The translations under genes and the position numbers were made by a program. From NCBI RefSeq assembly GCF_030230605.1, contig NZ_JASPDO010000011.1:1-64000 (forward strand): DNA of 64,000 bases, written 5' to 3'. The notes under the pieces are model-generated. The model was not told the origin of the DNA, ran no database searches, and saw only the letters and a list, made by a program, of their open reading frames with translations. Below are positions 46,785-55,646 of the stretch, one piece after another. The stretch's first letter is position 1; the number at the start of each line of letters is the position of its first letter. This DNA is from Brevibacterium sp. UMB1308A (GTDB taxonomy: Bacteria > Actinomycetota > Actinomycetes > Actinomycetales > Brevibacteriaceae).

Positions 46785-47819
46785 CAACGCGGCGAACACC
46801 CGCAACTCACGCTCATCCAAATCATCCGTGATCCTCAACTCCGCCTGCGTTGCATACGAATCCCCCTCACGCACCGCGTCCAAACCACCGACAAGCTCTT
46901 TGACCTCCTCGGTCGACGTCACCACAACCGCCGCCCCATCACGCAACAGCCGGTGACAACCACTCGACTGAGGATCAGTCACCCGCCCCGGAACAGCCCC
47001 CACCGGGCGCCCCAACTCGGCCGCCCGATGCGCCGTATTGATCGCACCCGACCTAAACCCCGCCTGCACCACCACAGTCGCACCAGACAACGCAGCAATC
47101 AGCCGATTCCTCGCAAGAAACCTGTGCCTCATCGCAGTTGCACCAGGCGGGCACTCCGACACAATTAACCCCGCGTCAGCAACAGCGCGCAACAAATCAA
47201 CATTGCCCTTGGGATACAACGAATCCACTCCCCCAGCCATAAACGCCACTGTCGCTGGCCCATTCGCACCTCGCATCGCACCCTCGTGTGCCGCCGAGTC
47301 AATCCCGTACGCCCCACCAGACACAACCGTGACCCCATCCCGGGCCAACTCAAACCCCAACGACCTCGCCACACTCACCCCGTAGTCAGACGGCGCCCGC
47401 GCCCCCACAAGCGCAATCGCTTTCGACGCCATCACCTTCAACGACCCAGCACCGCGCACCCACACACCCAACGGACGCTCATCACCCAGATCATCCAACG
47501 CAGGCGCCCACTCGTTGCCACCTCGGACAATGAGCCTGCACCCCAGCTTGCCCATCACCCGCACATCCCTTGTAGCATCCAGCATGTTCACCCGCGCAGA
47601 CCACCGCTCAACAGCCGTCGCAAAATCAGCCGAGGAAACCTCGACACCGGCATCGTGCAAGGCCCTCACCACCCGGGACTCAGCGACCTCGCCCCGCACG
47701 CACGCCAACACCTGTTCAGGCCCCACCACGTCCACGCACACGCTCAACAACCGGTCCCCCGGTTCAGACAGACGCATGACATCGGCCATCGCCAAAACCA
47801 CATCATCCACAACGCTCAC
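46644..47819 (-). CDS. dprA: DNA-processing protein DprA
   Basis: 391 residues. Loads RecA on incoming single-stranded DNA in natural transformation. It has the N-terminal SAM-like part, the Rossmann-fold core with LVGARAPSDYGVSVA and the hallmark SGGAYGIDSAAHEGAM, and a C-terminal winged-helix region (VRGAGLDSVASKAGVTVNEARSVVG, shown in part). That last ~45-residue segment is the piece duplicated at 41578 and 44922. GTG start overlaps the comM stop. The 3' end is the insertion point of the island. Confidence 0.95.
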   Translation of the reverse strand: MSVVDDVVLAMADVMRLSEPGDRLLSVCVDVVGPEQVLACVRGEVAESRVVRALHDAGVEVSSADFATAVERWSARVNMLDATRDVRVMGKLGCRLIVRGGNEWAPALDDLGDERPLGVWVRGAGSLKVMASKAIALVGARAPSDYGVSVARSLGFELARDGVTVVSGGAYGIDSAAHEGAMRGANGPATVAFMAGGVDSLYPKGNVDLLRAVADAGLIVSECPPGATAMRHRFLARNRLIAALSGATVVVQAGFRSGAINTAHRAAELGRPVGAVPGRVTDPQSSGCHRLLRDGAAVVVTSTEEVKELVGGLDAVREGDSYATQAELRITDDLDERELRVFAALPTVRGAGLDSVASKAGVTVNEARSVVGVLMMKGRAAKDARGWKKSS

Positions 47820-49345
47820 CCTTCCCTGGTCCGTAACGTGTACGCGTGCGCTAAGTCGTCACCCGTTGGGCGTTCCCGGCCGGCCAAGTCCGCCACCGTC
47901 GTTGCAATCCGCACAATCCGGTCATAGCCCCGCATAGTCAGATCACCTCGGTCCATCGCCACATCCAACGGCGCAGTCTCCTGCGGCGTAAACGCGAACA
48001 AAGCACGCAACCAACTGCCGGGCGCCCGAGCATTCGTCGTCCACGCCTGACCCTCATACCTACTGACCTGGATCCGCCTGGCCTCAGCTACCCGAGCAGC
48101 CACATCCGCCGTAGACTCCCGCACTTCACGCGCATGAACGTCTGCAGCGGACAACGGCAACATATCCATCTGAATGTCGATCCGGTCCAACAGTGGCCCC
48201 GACAACCGATCCCGGTACCGCCTCTTGGCAATCGGCGTACACCGGCATGCCTTCCCATCGCCCACCGCCGAACCACACGGACACGGATTCGCCGCCAACA
48301 CCAGCTGAAACTCCGCCGGTAGCGTCACCGTCCCCCACGCCCGGCCAATCTCACACCGGCTGTTCTCCAACGGCTGCCGCAACGCCTCAAGCACGTCGCG
48401 GTGAAACTCCGGGGCCTCGTCCATGAAAAGTACGCCCCGGTGAGCACGGGAAAACACGCCTATCGAGGTGGGTTTGGAACCGCCCACCATGGCCGCCGAG
48501 GTCGTTGAGTGGTGCGGAGCTTCAAACGGTGGCGTTGTGTCCAGTCCGAATTCCGGGTTTAACGTCCCGTCGATGGATCGCAGTGAGAAGGTTTCGATGG
48601 CTTGCTCTTCACTGAGCGCTGGCAAAAGGCCAGGCAAGCAACCGGCGAGCATGGTTTTTCCCGCACCCGGTGACCCGATCATGAGAATGTGGTGGCCACC
48701 TGCTGCCGCGACTTCGAGCGCGTATCGTGCTTCGTCCTGGCCTTGCACCTCTGATAAGTCGTTTACGGACAGCGGTTTTCGTCCCTTAGTCGTGTGCCGC
48801 TCCACTGGCGGCAGTTGAGGGACTTGGACGTCCCCACCAAAGTGGTTCACCACTTCGCCTAGCGAGTTAGCGGCGATCACGTTAAGACCCGTCAACATCC
48901 GCGCCTCTTTTTCGTTCGCCTGTGACACGACCACTGTTGTGAGCCCGGCTTGTTTAGCCGCGATGAGCGTGGGCACGACACCGTTGACGGGGTGGAGCCG
49001 TGAGTCCAAACCCAGCTCAGCGCAAAACACCACCCGGTCTGTTTCTTGCGGGATTCTGCGTTCTGCTTGAAGGATCGCCACCGCGATTCCTAGGTCAAAA
49101 TTGGTCCCGTACTTCTTCACGCTGGCTGGTGAAAGGTTCACGGTGATGCGTTGAGCACTCATCGCAAATCCCAGGTTCGCCACCGAGGCGCGCACGCGTT
49201 TCTTTGCCTCATTCACGGACGTATCAGGCAAACCCACTACGTCAATTCCGGGCAGACCACTGTTGATGCTGGCTTCAATGGCTATAGGTGTGCCTTGTGT
49301 TCCCCACAACGCGACCGCGGTAGACCGTCCGACGTGCAAACTCAT
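47816..49345 (-). CDS. comM: ComM / YifB-family Mg-chelatase-like AAA+ ATPase
   Basis: 509 residues from ATG 49345, overlapping the yraN stop (ATGA). N-terminal Lon-like domain with LPGIDVVGLPD, a Walker A in GSPGAGKTML, Walker B LFMDEAPEF, and a C-terminal Mg-chelatase domain with a zinc-like cluster CPCGSAVGDGKACRC. ComM is a branch-migration helicase that helps integrate transforming DNA. It is coupled to dprA, so two transformation proteins are translated together. Confidence 0.95.
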   Translation of the reverse strand: MSLHVGRSTAVALWGTQGTPIAIEASINSGLPGIDVVGLPDTSVNEAKKRVRASVANLGFAMSAQRITVNLSPASVKKYGTNFDLGIAVAILQAERRIPQETDRVVFCAELGLDSRLHPVNGVVPTLIAAKQAGLTTVVVSQANEKEARMLTGLNVIAANSLGEVVNHFGGDVQVPQLPPVERHTTKGRKPLSVNDLSEVQGQDEARYALEVAAAGGHHILMIGSPGAGKTMLAGCLPGLLPALSEEQAIETFSLRSIDGTLNPEFGLDTTPPFEAPHHSTTSAAMVGGSKPTSIGVFSRAHRGVLFMDEAPEFHRDVLEALRQPLENSRCEIGRAWGTVTLPAEFQLVLAANPCPCGSAVGDGKACRCTPIAKRRYRDRLSGPLLDRIDIQMDMLPLSAADVHAREVRESTADVAARVAEARRIQVSRYEGQAWTTNARAPGSWLRALFAFTPQETAPLDVAMDRGDLTMRGYDRIVRIATTVADLAGRERPTGDDLAHAYTLRTREG

Positions 49346-49695
49346 TGGGCATTCCTCACGTGAGTGAGAACAGGCTGACCGGAGTTCCACACAATGCCAA
49401 TCACATCGACACGGAACTCAGGCACCCATTCGGGTTGAGCAGATAACCACGCAATCGCCAACCCACGCAACGTGCGCATCTTGAAATAACTGACGTGCTC
49501 AAGCGGGTGGCCAGCGCGCACAGTGTTGCGGGTTTTGACCTCGACAAAAACAACGGAGTCACCGTCGCGGGCGATGATGTCGATCTCGCCTCGCCGGCAC
49601 CGCCAATTACGGTCCAGGATGTGCCACCCCAGACCTGTTAAATGGTCCGTTGCGAACTGTTCACCCAGCGCGCCAAGAGTCTGATTGCGTTCCAT
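49342..49695 (-). CDS. YraN-family endonuclease-like protein
   Basis: 117 residues of UPF0102: LGEQFATDHLTGLGWHILDRNWRCRRGEIDIIARD, written in part, with the restriction-endonuclease-like E-x-D...VFVEVKTR core. Its physiological role is unsettled. It starts the yraN-comM-dprA operon, common in Actinobacteria. Confidence 0.93.
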   Translation of the reverse strand: MERNQTLGALGEQFATDHLTGLGWHILDRNWRCRRGEIDIIARDGDSVVFVEVKTRNTVRAGHPLEHVSYFKMRTLRGLAIAWLSAQPEWVPEFRVDVIGIVWNSGQPVLTHVRNAQ

Positions 49696-49842
49696 GCTTC
49701 AACACTGAACGCACAACGCACTCACGCCTAGACGCACTCAGCTAGCTGTGGAAACACCGCGGGCATCCACAGGAACGGCGCCACCTCAACGCAACCCCGC
49801 TACCAGGCAAAACTCACTATCCACAGGGAAACATCCCCTGTT

Positions 49843-51114
49843 TCAGGCGCTTTCCCCAAGTTCAGTGCCGTCAGACGCCTGGGTTTCTTTCTTCATCCAG
49901 TCCTTGCCGTCAACCGCGCGGGCAACCATCATCGACGACACGGTGTCACCGGCAGCGTTGATGGTGGTCGCAGGCGGGTCAACCAGAGTACCGATCACCG
50001 AAATGATGGGCAGGGCCGCTGGCGGGAACCCGTACATGGAAACGATCATGAGCTCACCAAGGAACCCACCGGACGGAATCCCGGACATCACCATTCCCGA
50101 AAGCAACGCAATCAGCACCGCGATCGCGAGCGCTTGAGGGGTGAAAATGTCACGCTCGAAAACAGCGAACAAGAACGCGATCTTCAAAATCGCAGACAGG
50201 CACGACCCTTCCATGTGGATTGTCGCACCAATCGGAATGATCGTTTCGCGAATATCGGCCGGAACACCAATGCGCTTTGCCGCACGCAAGTTGCTTGGAA
50301 TCGACGCAACAGAGCTTCCGGTTCCCAAGGACACGGCGGTTGGCGCCAAAATGTTTGCCCACATGCGACGCATACCTGCCACGCCGCCCGCGAGCCACGA
50401 ATACAGTGTGAACGCCGCGAAGAAGTACACGATCGCCACGGGGTAGTACACGGCGAAGGCACGGACGTAACCGCCAACCAGCTGGCTGCCCAGTTCACCG
50501 ATCAACGCCGCAAAGTACGCACCCAAACCAATAGGTGCGTAGTACATGACCAGTCCGGTCATCTTCATGAACACTTCGTTACCGGAGTCGAGGAAACTGC
50601 GGAACACCGCGCCTTTTTCCTTGACCAAGTTGGCTGACAGCCCCACCAGAACAGCGAACACGATCAGCGGCAACATGTGCTTCGTGGAGATCACGTCGCT
50701 GAAATCCTCCACCGTGAAAGCACCCACGATCTGATCGCCAATAGACAGTTCTTCCTGCTCTTCAGGCATTTCGTCCATGCTGACCTGCACGTTGTCGAGC
50801 GGTCGGAAAATCCCCAACGCCAGCAGCATGACGCTCGAAGCGACAATCCCTGTGGCAATGAACACCGCCATCATGGACCCCATGATGCGCCCTAGGCGGG
50901 TAGCAGAGTTCATGTTCGCAACGGCAGATGCGATTGAAAAGAACACCATGGGCACCACCAGGGTGAACATCATGTTGATGAACACGGTCCCAAACGGCTT
51001 CAAAACCGTGGCGCTTTCGCCCATGATGAGTCCCACGATCGCACCAACGACCACGCCGGTGAGGATCAGAATCGGGAACCGGTAGTTCTTCCATCCACCT
51101 GGTTGCGCAGTCAT
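49843..51114 (-). CDS. Dicarboxylate/amino-acid:cation symporter (DAACS)
   Basis: 423 residues with eight membrane helices and two re-entrant loops; SLGTGSSVASIPSNL is the serine-rich HP1 motif (written in part), with SGIPSGGFLGEL in HP2. These proteins import glutamate, aspartate, serine or C4-dicarboxylates with Na+ or H+. Substrate is not certain. AAGGAG lies upstream of the ATG. The gene seems monocistronic; a 145-base gap upstream and a 147-base gap downstream hold no gene. Confidence 0.93.
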   Translation of the reverse strand: MTAQPGGWKNYRFPILILTGVVVGAIVGLIMGESATVLKPFGTVFINMMFTLVVPMVFFSIASAVANMNSATRLGRIMGSMMAVFIATGIVASSVMLLALGIFRPLDNVQVSMDEMPEEQEELSIGDQIVGAFTVEDFSDVISTKHMLPLIVFAVLVGLSANLVKEKGAVFRSFLDSGNEVFMKMTGLVMYYAPIGLGAYFAALIGELGSQLVGGYVRAFAVYYPVAIVYFFAAFTLYSWLAGGVAGMRRMWANILAPTAVSLGTGSSVASIPSNLRAAKRIGVPADIRETIIPIGATIHMEGSCLSAILKIAFLFAVFERDIFTPQALAIAVLIALLSGMVMSGIPSGGFLGELMIVSMYGFPPAALPIISVIGTLVDPPATTINAAGDTVSSMMVARAVDGKDWMKKETQASDGTELGESA

Positions 51115-51259
51115 ACGTGGTGCTCCTTGCGACTGGGGGTTAGGTCATCAACACAGAGGTGTGCCTACAAAAATTACCGCGGTTGCACTACTTGCGCCAG
51201 TGACGCGCCCCAGGCTCGCCTTCAGTTACCCGGTTACCTACCGGATTCTTACTGGACTG

Positions 51260-51574
51260 CTACCGGATTCCACGGGGTGGTTCAAAGTCGGATTTCGCGA
51301 TCTCTTCAATGTTGACGTCCTTGAACGTCAGAACATGAACGGTCTTGACGAACCGGGCGGACCTCCATGTGTCCCACACCCACGCGTCGCGCAACGTCAG
51401 TTCAAAATAGACTTCACCGTCACTCTGATGAGCCTTGAGATCCACCTGATTGGCCAAATAAAAACGCCGTTCCGTCTCCACCACGTACGTAAAGAGCCCA
51501 ACAACGTCCCTGTATTCCCGGTAGAGCGCCAGTTCGAGTTCGGCTTCGTACTCTTCGAGGTCCTCCGTGCTCAT
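51260..51574 (-). CDS. DUF2469-family protein
   Basis: 104 residues, the actinobacterial DUF2469 family (start MSTEDLEEYEAELELALYREY, here given in part; core VETERRFYLANQVDL, RDAWVWDTWR). These are conserved beside rnhB. The function is not known. The protein has no membrane segment and is acidic at the N-terminus. Confidence 0.93.
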   Translation of the reverse strand: MSTEDLEEYEAELELALYREYRDVVGLFTYVVETERRFYLANQVDLKAHQSDGEVYFELTLRDAWVWDTWRSARFVKTVHVLTFKDVNIEEIAKSDFEPPRGIR

Positions 51575-51618
51575 GCCTTCAGCTTACCCACTGCGTCAGC
51601 GAATTGGCCGCCCGCAAG

Positions 51619-52314
51619 CTACTTCCCCAAGCGAAACGACTTCCGGTGCCACGAGGTCACGCCCAGGTCCGCAATCGCTTGCTTGTGCGCAGGCGACGGG
51701 TACCCCACATTGTTCACCCATCCGTACCCGGGGTGTTCACGGTCCAGCGAACTCATCACCGCGTCCCTATCGACTTTGGCGATCAAACTGGCCGCAGCTA
51801 TTGGAATCCGCTGGTCATCCCCACCCACATACATGCGCACCGGGGGCACCTCCATATGGCTCACGTCGCCGCCCAGCAGGCCCGGTTCGGTGCCCAACCA
51901 GTTGAACTTCCCGTCCAGCATCACCAGATCAGCCGCTGGCAACTGGGCGAGCGCCCGCCGTCCCGCCAGGCTCAACGCGGCAGAAATCCCCATCGCGTCG
52001 ATCTCCTGCGGACTCGCGTACGCAACCACCGCATGCTCCCAGGTGGCACGGACGCTCTCAGCTGCTAACGACCTCGGCCGTGGGGATAACTTCTTCGAAT
52101 CCCGCAACCCGGCTGGGAACCCGCCGGCGCACAGCGCCTCCAGGTCGCACCACACGCCTCCCACGCCCACTGGCCCGGCAATGCAACCGCGACCCACTTC
52201 GTCCATGCCCACGACGCTGGTAACCCCGGCGTCTAACAGCGCGCGTTCCTCGCTTACGTCAGAAAGCCCTCCCCGAGGTGTCCCCCGGCCCCGAGGTGCT
52301 GGCGAGTTGGTCAC
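51619..52314 (-). CDS. rnhB: Ribonuclease HII
   Basis: Cleaves RNA in RNA-DNA hybrids and removes misincorporated ribonucleotides. 231 residues; active-site GMDEVGRG (Asp38, Glu39) and later acidic residues in VMLDGKFNW and AKVDRDAVM. The GTG start overlaps the lepB stop (GTGA). It lies between DUF2469 and lepB, conserved in Actinobacteria. Confidence 0.97.
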   Translation of the reverse strand: MTNSPAPRGRGTPRGGLSDVSEERALLDAGVTSVVGMDEVGRGCIAGPVGVGGVWCDLEALCAGGFPAGLRDSKKLSPRPRSLAAESVRATWEHAVVAYASPQEIDAMGISAALSLAGRRALAQLPAADLVMLDGKFNWLGTEPGLLGGDVSHMEVPPVRMYVGGDDQRIPIAAASLIAKVDRDAVMSSLDREHPGYGWVNNVGYPSPAHKQAIADLGVTSWHRKSFRLGK

Positions 52315-53033
52315 GATGGGTCGGGGACCTTGTCGAAAGTGTCAGGAGCTGTCACCCACGAGAACCGGTTGGTGGGCCACGAAATCACGAACACTGTGCC
52401 AACAACTTCGTCTTCTGGCACAAACGGGCCACCTTCGGAGTCGCCGTTGAAGCGTGAGTCAGCGCTGTTGCTTCGGTTATCCCCCATGACCCAGTAGTGG
52501 CCCTGCGGCACGTCGACGGAGAATTCCACTTCCGATGGTGGGGCGCCCGGTTTGATGTACGTTTCGTCGATCGCGACACCGTTAACCATGATGCGGCCTT
52601 GGTCATCGCAACATTCGACGTGGTCACCGCCCACACCAATGACGCGTTTGATCAGTTGCTGGCCCGCGTTTGAGGGCGCCAGGCCAACGAACTCAAGGAA
52701 CGGGTTGGGCTTGTATTCTTCCGCAGTCCCAGGGGGCAGCCACCCGCCTGGGTCGTTGAACACCACGATGGAACCGCGTTTAGGGTGTGCGAACGGCAAC
52801 TGGTTGACCATGATCCGGTCATCGATTTGCAGCGTGTCTTCCATGGAGGCCGACGGGATGTAGAACGACCGCACTACCCATGCTTTCAACGCCGTGGACA
52901 CGATCAGCGCGATCACCACAATGATCGCGATTTCCCTGAGTGACGCTAGGAACTTTTGGGTCGCCGTGCGTGAGTCCTTCTTGGCTTTCTTGGACTTCTT
53001 GGGTTCGTGCTGCTCTTCCGCCGTATCTTCCAT
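52311..53033 (-). CDS. lepB: Signal peptidase I (first of tandem pair)
   Basis: Removes signal peptides at the outer face of the membrane. 240 residues from ATG 53033. A lysine-rich cytoplasmic tail and one membrane helix (about 33-53) precede the catalytic Ser63 (IPSASMEDT) and Lys129 (LIKRVIG), with the GDNR box MGDNRSNSADSR. It follows a second, related gene by only 11 bases. Confidence 0.95.
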   Translation of the reverse strand: MEDTAEEQHEPKKSKKAKKDSRTATQKFLASLREIAIIVVIALIVSTALKAWVVRSFYIPSASMEDTLQIDDRIMVNQLPFAHPKRGSIVVFNDPGGWLPPGTAEEYKPNPFLEFVGLAPSNAGQQLIKRVIGVGGDHVECCDDQGRIMVNGVAIDETYIKPGAPPSEVEFSVDVPQGHYWVMGDNRSNSADSRFNGDSEGGPFVPEDEVVGTVFVISWPTNRFSWVTAPDTFDKVPDPS

Positions 53034-53044
53034 CACCGGGAATT

Positions 53045-53719
53045 CTACCCTTCTTCCGTTCTGTCAATAGACGAACCGTGCCCAATCACCACGCCCACAG
53101 CGTCTGACACCCGGATCATGCCCCCGCCCGGGCGGCTGAGCAGATTACGTGAGTCGGTGGAGTTGGCTCGGTTGTCGCCCATGAGCCATAGGCGGTCCGG
53201 TGGCACTTCAACGTCGAAGTCCACGTCCGAGGCGCGGGCGGCTTGAGTGCCTCCGTCACCTGGCTCACTTCCAGCGCCTTCCTCACCTGCGCCCGCCAGG
53301 TACGGTTCGTCCAACGGTTCGCCGTTGACCAGGAGTTTCCCGTCATCGTTACAGCACTTCACGCGGTCACCGGCCACACCAATGACGCGCTTGACATAAA
53401 ACACGTCGCGCGGGCCGATACCAAACCACGATCCCACCTTCTGTCCCAACGACGAATTCTGCCCCGACACGAAAGACCCGCGCCCGTCGATAACCACAAT
53501 GTCACCTCGGCCAATGGAACCCGTTAGAGCGTCAGGCCGCCACACAGCGATCCGGTCATCCGCGGAAATCGTGGGCTCCATGGACTCACTGGGAACCGTA
53601 AAAGTCTGGACCACCAGCCCACGCACCAACCCGGCTAGCACCAGCGCGGCCACAACAACTGCGGATAACAAAAACCACGGGCGCCGCCTCAAAGGCACAC
53701 CCGTGGTTGTTTGTGTCAT
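53045..53719 (-). CDS. lepB: Signal peptidase I (second of tandem pair)
   Basis: 224 residues with one N-terminal membrane helix (about 14-35), catalytic Ser46 (VPSESMEPT) and Lys110 (YVKRVIG), and MGDNRANSTDSR. A Gly/Glu-rich insertion (about 142-160) is unlike the neighbour. The two copies are clearly diverged, so the duplication is old; tandem type I signal peptidases occur in several actinobacteria and may divide substrates. Confidence 0.94.
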   Translation of the reverse strand: MTQTTTGVPLRRRPWFLLSAVVVAALVLAGLVRGLVVQTFTVPSESMEPTISADDRIAVWRPDALTGSIGRGDIVVIDGRGSFVSGQNSSLGQKVGSWFGIGPRDVFYVKRVIGVAGDRVKCCNDDGKLLVNGEPLDEPYLAGAGEEGAGSEPGDGGTQAARASDVDFDVEVPPDRLWLMGDNRANSTDSRNLLSRPGGGMIRVSDAVGVVIGHGSSIDRTEEG

Positions 53720-53730
53720 TCGACCAGAAA

Positions 53731-54072
53731 TTAGCGCTTCTCGCGAATACGAGCAGCCTTACCGCGCAGATCGCGCATGTAGTAGAGCTTCGCACGACGG
53801 ACAATACCGCGGCTCAGAACTTCAATCTTGTCGACAACAGGTGAGTGGATGGGGAAAATACGTTCCACCGCTACACCAAAGCTAATCTTGCGGACGGTGA
53901 AGGTTTCGGAAACGCCGTGGCCCTGGCGTCGGATAACGACACCTTTGAACACCTGGATACGTTCGCGGTTACCTTCAACAACGCGAACGTGAACGTTCAC
54001 GGTGTCACCGGCGCGGAATTCCGGCAGGTCCGACTTCATTGACTTTGAGTCAAGAGCATCAAGCTTCTGCAT
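53731..54072 (-). CDS. rplS: 50S ribosomal protein L19
   Basis: 113 residues from ATG 54072, which has TAGGAG upstream. Conserved [16 protein letters not shown] and [15 protein letters not shown]. It lies between trmD and the signal peptidase pair, the usual actinobacterial order. Confidence 0.97.
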   Translation of the reverse strand: MQKLDALDSKSMKSDLPEFRAGDTVNVHVRVVEGNRERIQVFKGVVIRRQGHGVSETFTVRKISFGVAVERIFPIHSPVVDKIEVLSRGIVRRAKLYYMRDLRGKAARIREKR

Positions 54073-54163
54073 TGTTTTTCTCCTACTTGCAGTGCCCCGG
54101 ATCACTCAAGCACGATCAGTCTAGGTATTGGACCCTAGAGAGATGGAGTCGTCTGCTCACTGG

Positions 54164-54195
54164 GACTTTCTTGCCCTCCGAGGCAGGCGAAAGTC
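54164..54195 (-). promoter_or_regulatory. Hairpin in the trmD-rplS gap
   Basis: GACTTTC (54164-54170) and GAAAGTC (54189-54195) form a 7-bp stem, with a possible inner TGCC/GGCA pairing. It sits in the 187-base gap before rplS with no clear T-run, so it could be a leader structure for L19 or a weak terminator for trmD. No gene is present in the gap. Confidence 0.35.
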
Positions 54196-54259
54196 GGCAA
54201 ACGCAAGGCACCAGTTTAGTCGCGGGTGGGCGCGGTGGCAAATGCGGGTGGGCGCGCTG

Positions 54260-55084
54260 TTATGCGTCGCGCTGTTCCGGTGCCTGCCCCGCCTCGCGCT
54301 CCTCCTGTGCCTTCCGCACAACCTCCAGGTCGTGCGCGTCGAGGTCGTCCGAATTCAGCTTCTCGATCAAGTCTGGCCGTACCCGCAAGGTGCGTTCCAG
54401 ACGCTGATCGCGTCGCCACCGTGCGATCGCCCCGTGGTTGCCTGACAGCAGAATCGGCGGCACTTCGTGTCCTCGCCATTGCGCTGGCTTGGTGTAAACC
54501 GGGTATTCCAGCAGGCCGTCTTCGTAGCTTTCCTCTTCGAGTGACCCAGGGTTGCCAATGACTCCGGGGATCAGCCTGGCGATCGCTTCGACCATCACCA
54601 TTGTGGCGACCTCACCGCCGTTGAGCACGTAGTCGCCAATCGAGAACATCTGCACGCGCGCCTGCTCGCCGGCCCAGTCGATCACGCGCTGGTCGATACC
54701 TTCGTATCGCCCGCACGCGAACACCAGGTGATCTTCTTCCGCAAGTGCCCGCGCGTGTGCTTGTGTGAAAGGGGTTCCAGCGGGACTGGGAACAATGACC
54801 GTCGCCGAGGTGTCCCCCACCTGTTCCTGTCCCTCGCCTTCACGCGGTTCAGGGCGAGTGTTTAACACGGAGTCGAGCGCTTCACCCCAGGGCTCCGGTT
54901 TCATGACCATGCCCGCTCCCCCGCCGTAGGGAGTGTCGTCTACTGTGCGGTGACGGTCGTATGTCCAGTCGCGCAGGTCGTGAACATTGACCTGCAACAG
55001 GCCGTCTACCTGCGCTTTGCCAATCAGGGAAAGCTGAAGTGGTGTGAGGTATTCGGGGAAAATCGAGAAAACGTCAATGCGCAT
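54260..55084 (-). CDS. trmD: tRNA (guanine(37)-N1)-methyltransferase
   Basis: Methylates G37 of tRNAs to prevent frameshifting. 274 residues from ATG 55084, one base past the rimM stop. It has the trefoil-knot SAM segments: [15 protein letters not shown] and [15 protein letters not shown], and the SRN-like dimer region [13 protein letters not shown]. Confidence 0.97.
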   Translation of the reverse strand: MRIDVFSIFPEYLTPLQLSLIGKAQVDGLLQVNVHDLRDWTYDRHRTVDDTPYGGGAGMVMKPEPWGEALDSVLNTRPEPREGEGQEQVGDTSATVIVPSPAGTPFTQAHARALAEEDHLVFACGRYEGIDQRVIDWAGEQARVQMFSIGDYVLNGGEVATMVMVEAIARLIPGVIGNPGSLEEESYEDGLLEYPVYTKPAQWRGHEVPPILLSGNHGAIARWRRDQRLERTLRVRPDLIEKLNSDDLDAHDLEVVRKAQEEREAGQAPEQRDA

Positions 55085-55085
55085 G

Positions 55086-55583
55086 TCACATGTCCAGAAG
55101 GCCCGCGGGCGGATCGATCTCCACACGGTTGTTGTCCAGATCCACCACTGGCACGATCTCTTCAACGAACGGGATCATCACTTCCCGGCCGGAATCTGCA
55201 AGCTCCACGTGGATGAGGTCTTGGGCCGCCCCTGGAGTCACCGCACTCACAGTGCCAATGACAGATCCACTGTGGACGACCTCGGCGCCCACAAGGTCGT
55301 CAATGTACCACGCGTCTTCGTCATCAGTTTCGCTCACGTCCACAGTGATCAGGGTGTTGCGGATTTCTTCAGCGCGGTTGCGGTCCGGCACTTCGTCGAA
55401 CGTCAACATGAGGCGGTCGCGGTGCCAGCGAGCGCGCGTCAGTGTGAGGGGGCCGATGTCGGGGTCGGTGCCAAAGGTCGCACCTGGCGTGAAGCGTTCG
55501 TCGGGGTCGTCGGTGCGGACCTCTACGGTCATCTCACCGCGAATGCCGTGGGGTTTGCCCAAGCGGGCGACAACTTGGCTCAT
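55086..55583 (-). CDS. rimM: 16S rRNA-processing protein RimM
   Basis: 165 residues. 30S assembly factor that binds S19; the N-terminal RimM barrel starts [19 protein letters not shown] and the PRC-barrel half has [12 protein letters not shown] and [16 protein letters not shown] (in part). In most actinobacteria rpsP and a KH-domain protein gene lie directly upstream; here an insertion sequence begins 63 bases before the start codon. Confidence 0.95.
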   Translation of the reverse strand: MSQVVARLGKPHGIRGEMTVEVRTDDPDERFTPGATFGTDPDIGPLTLTRARWHRDRLMLTFDEVPDRNRAEEIRNTLITVDVSETDDEDAWYIDDLVGAEVVHSGSVIGTVSAVTPGAAQDLIHVELADSGREVMIPFVEEIVPVVDLDNNRVEIDPPAGLLDM

Positions 55584-55646
55584 GGTCCTCTTTCACGTCC
55601 GGGAACAGTTAAAGGGTACTAAACCCACTGGTGAAACGGCGCAAAG

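Noticed and set aside
49746..49830. Three TCCACAG/CTGTGGA sequences like DnaA boxes downstream of the symporter
   Set aside because: Too few, poorly matched and far from dnaA/dnaN/gyrB genes; not an origin.
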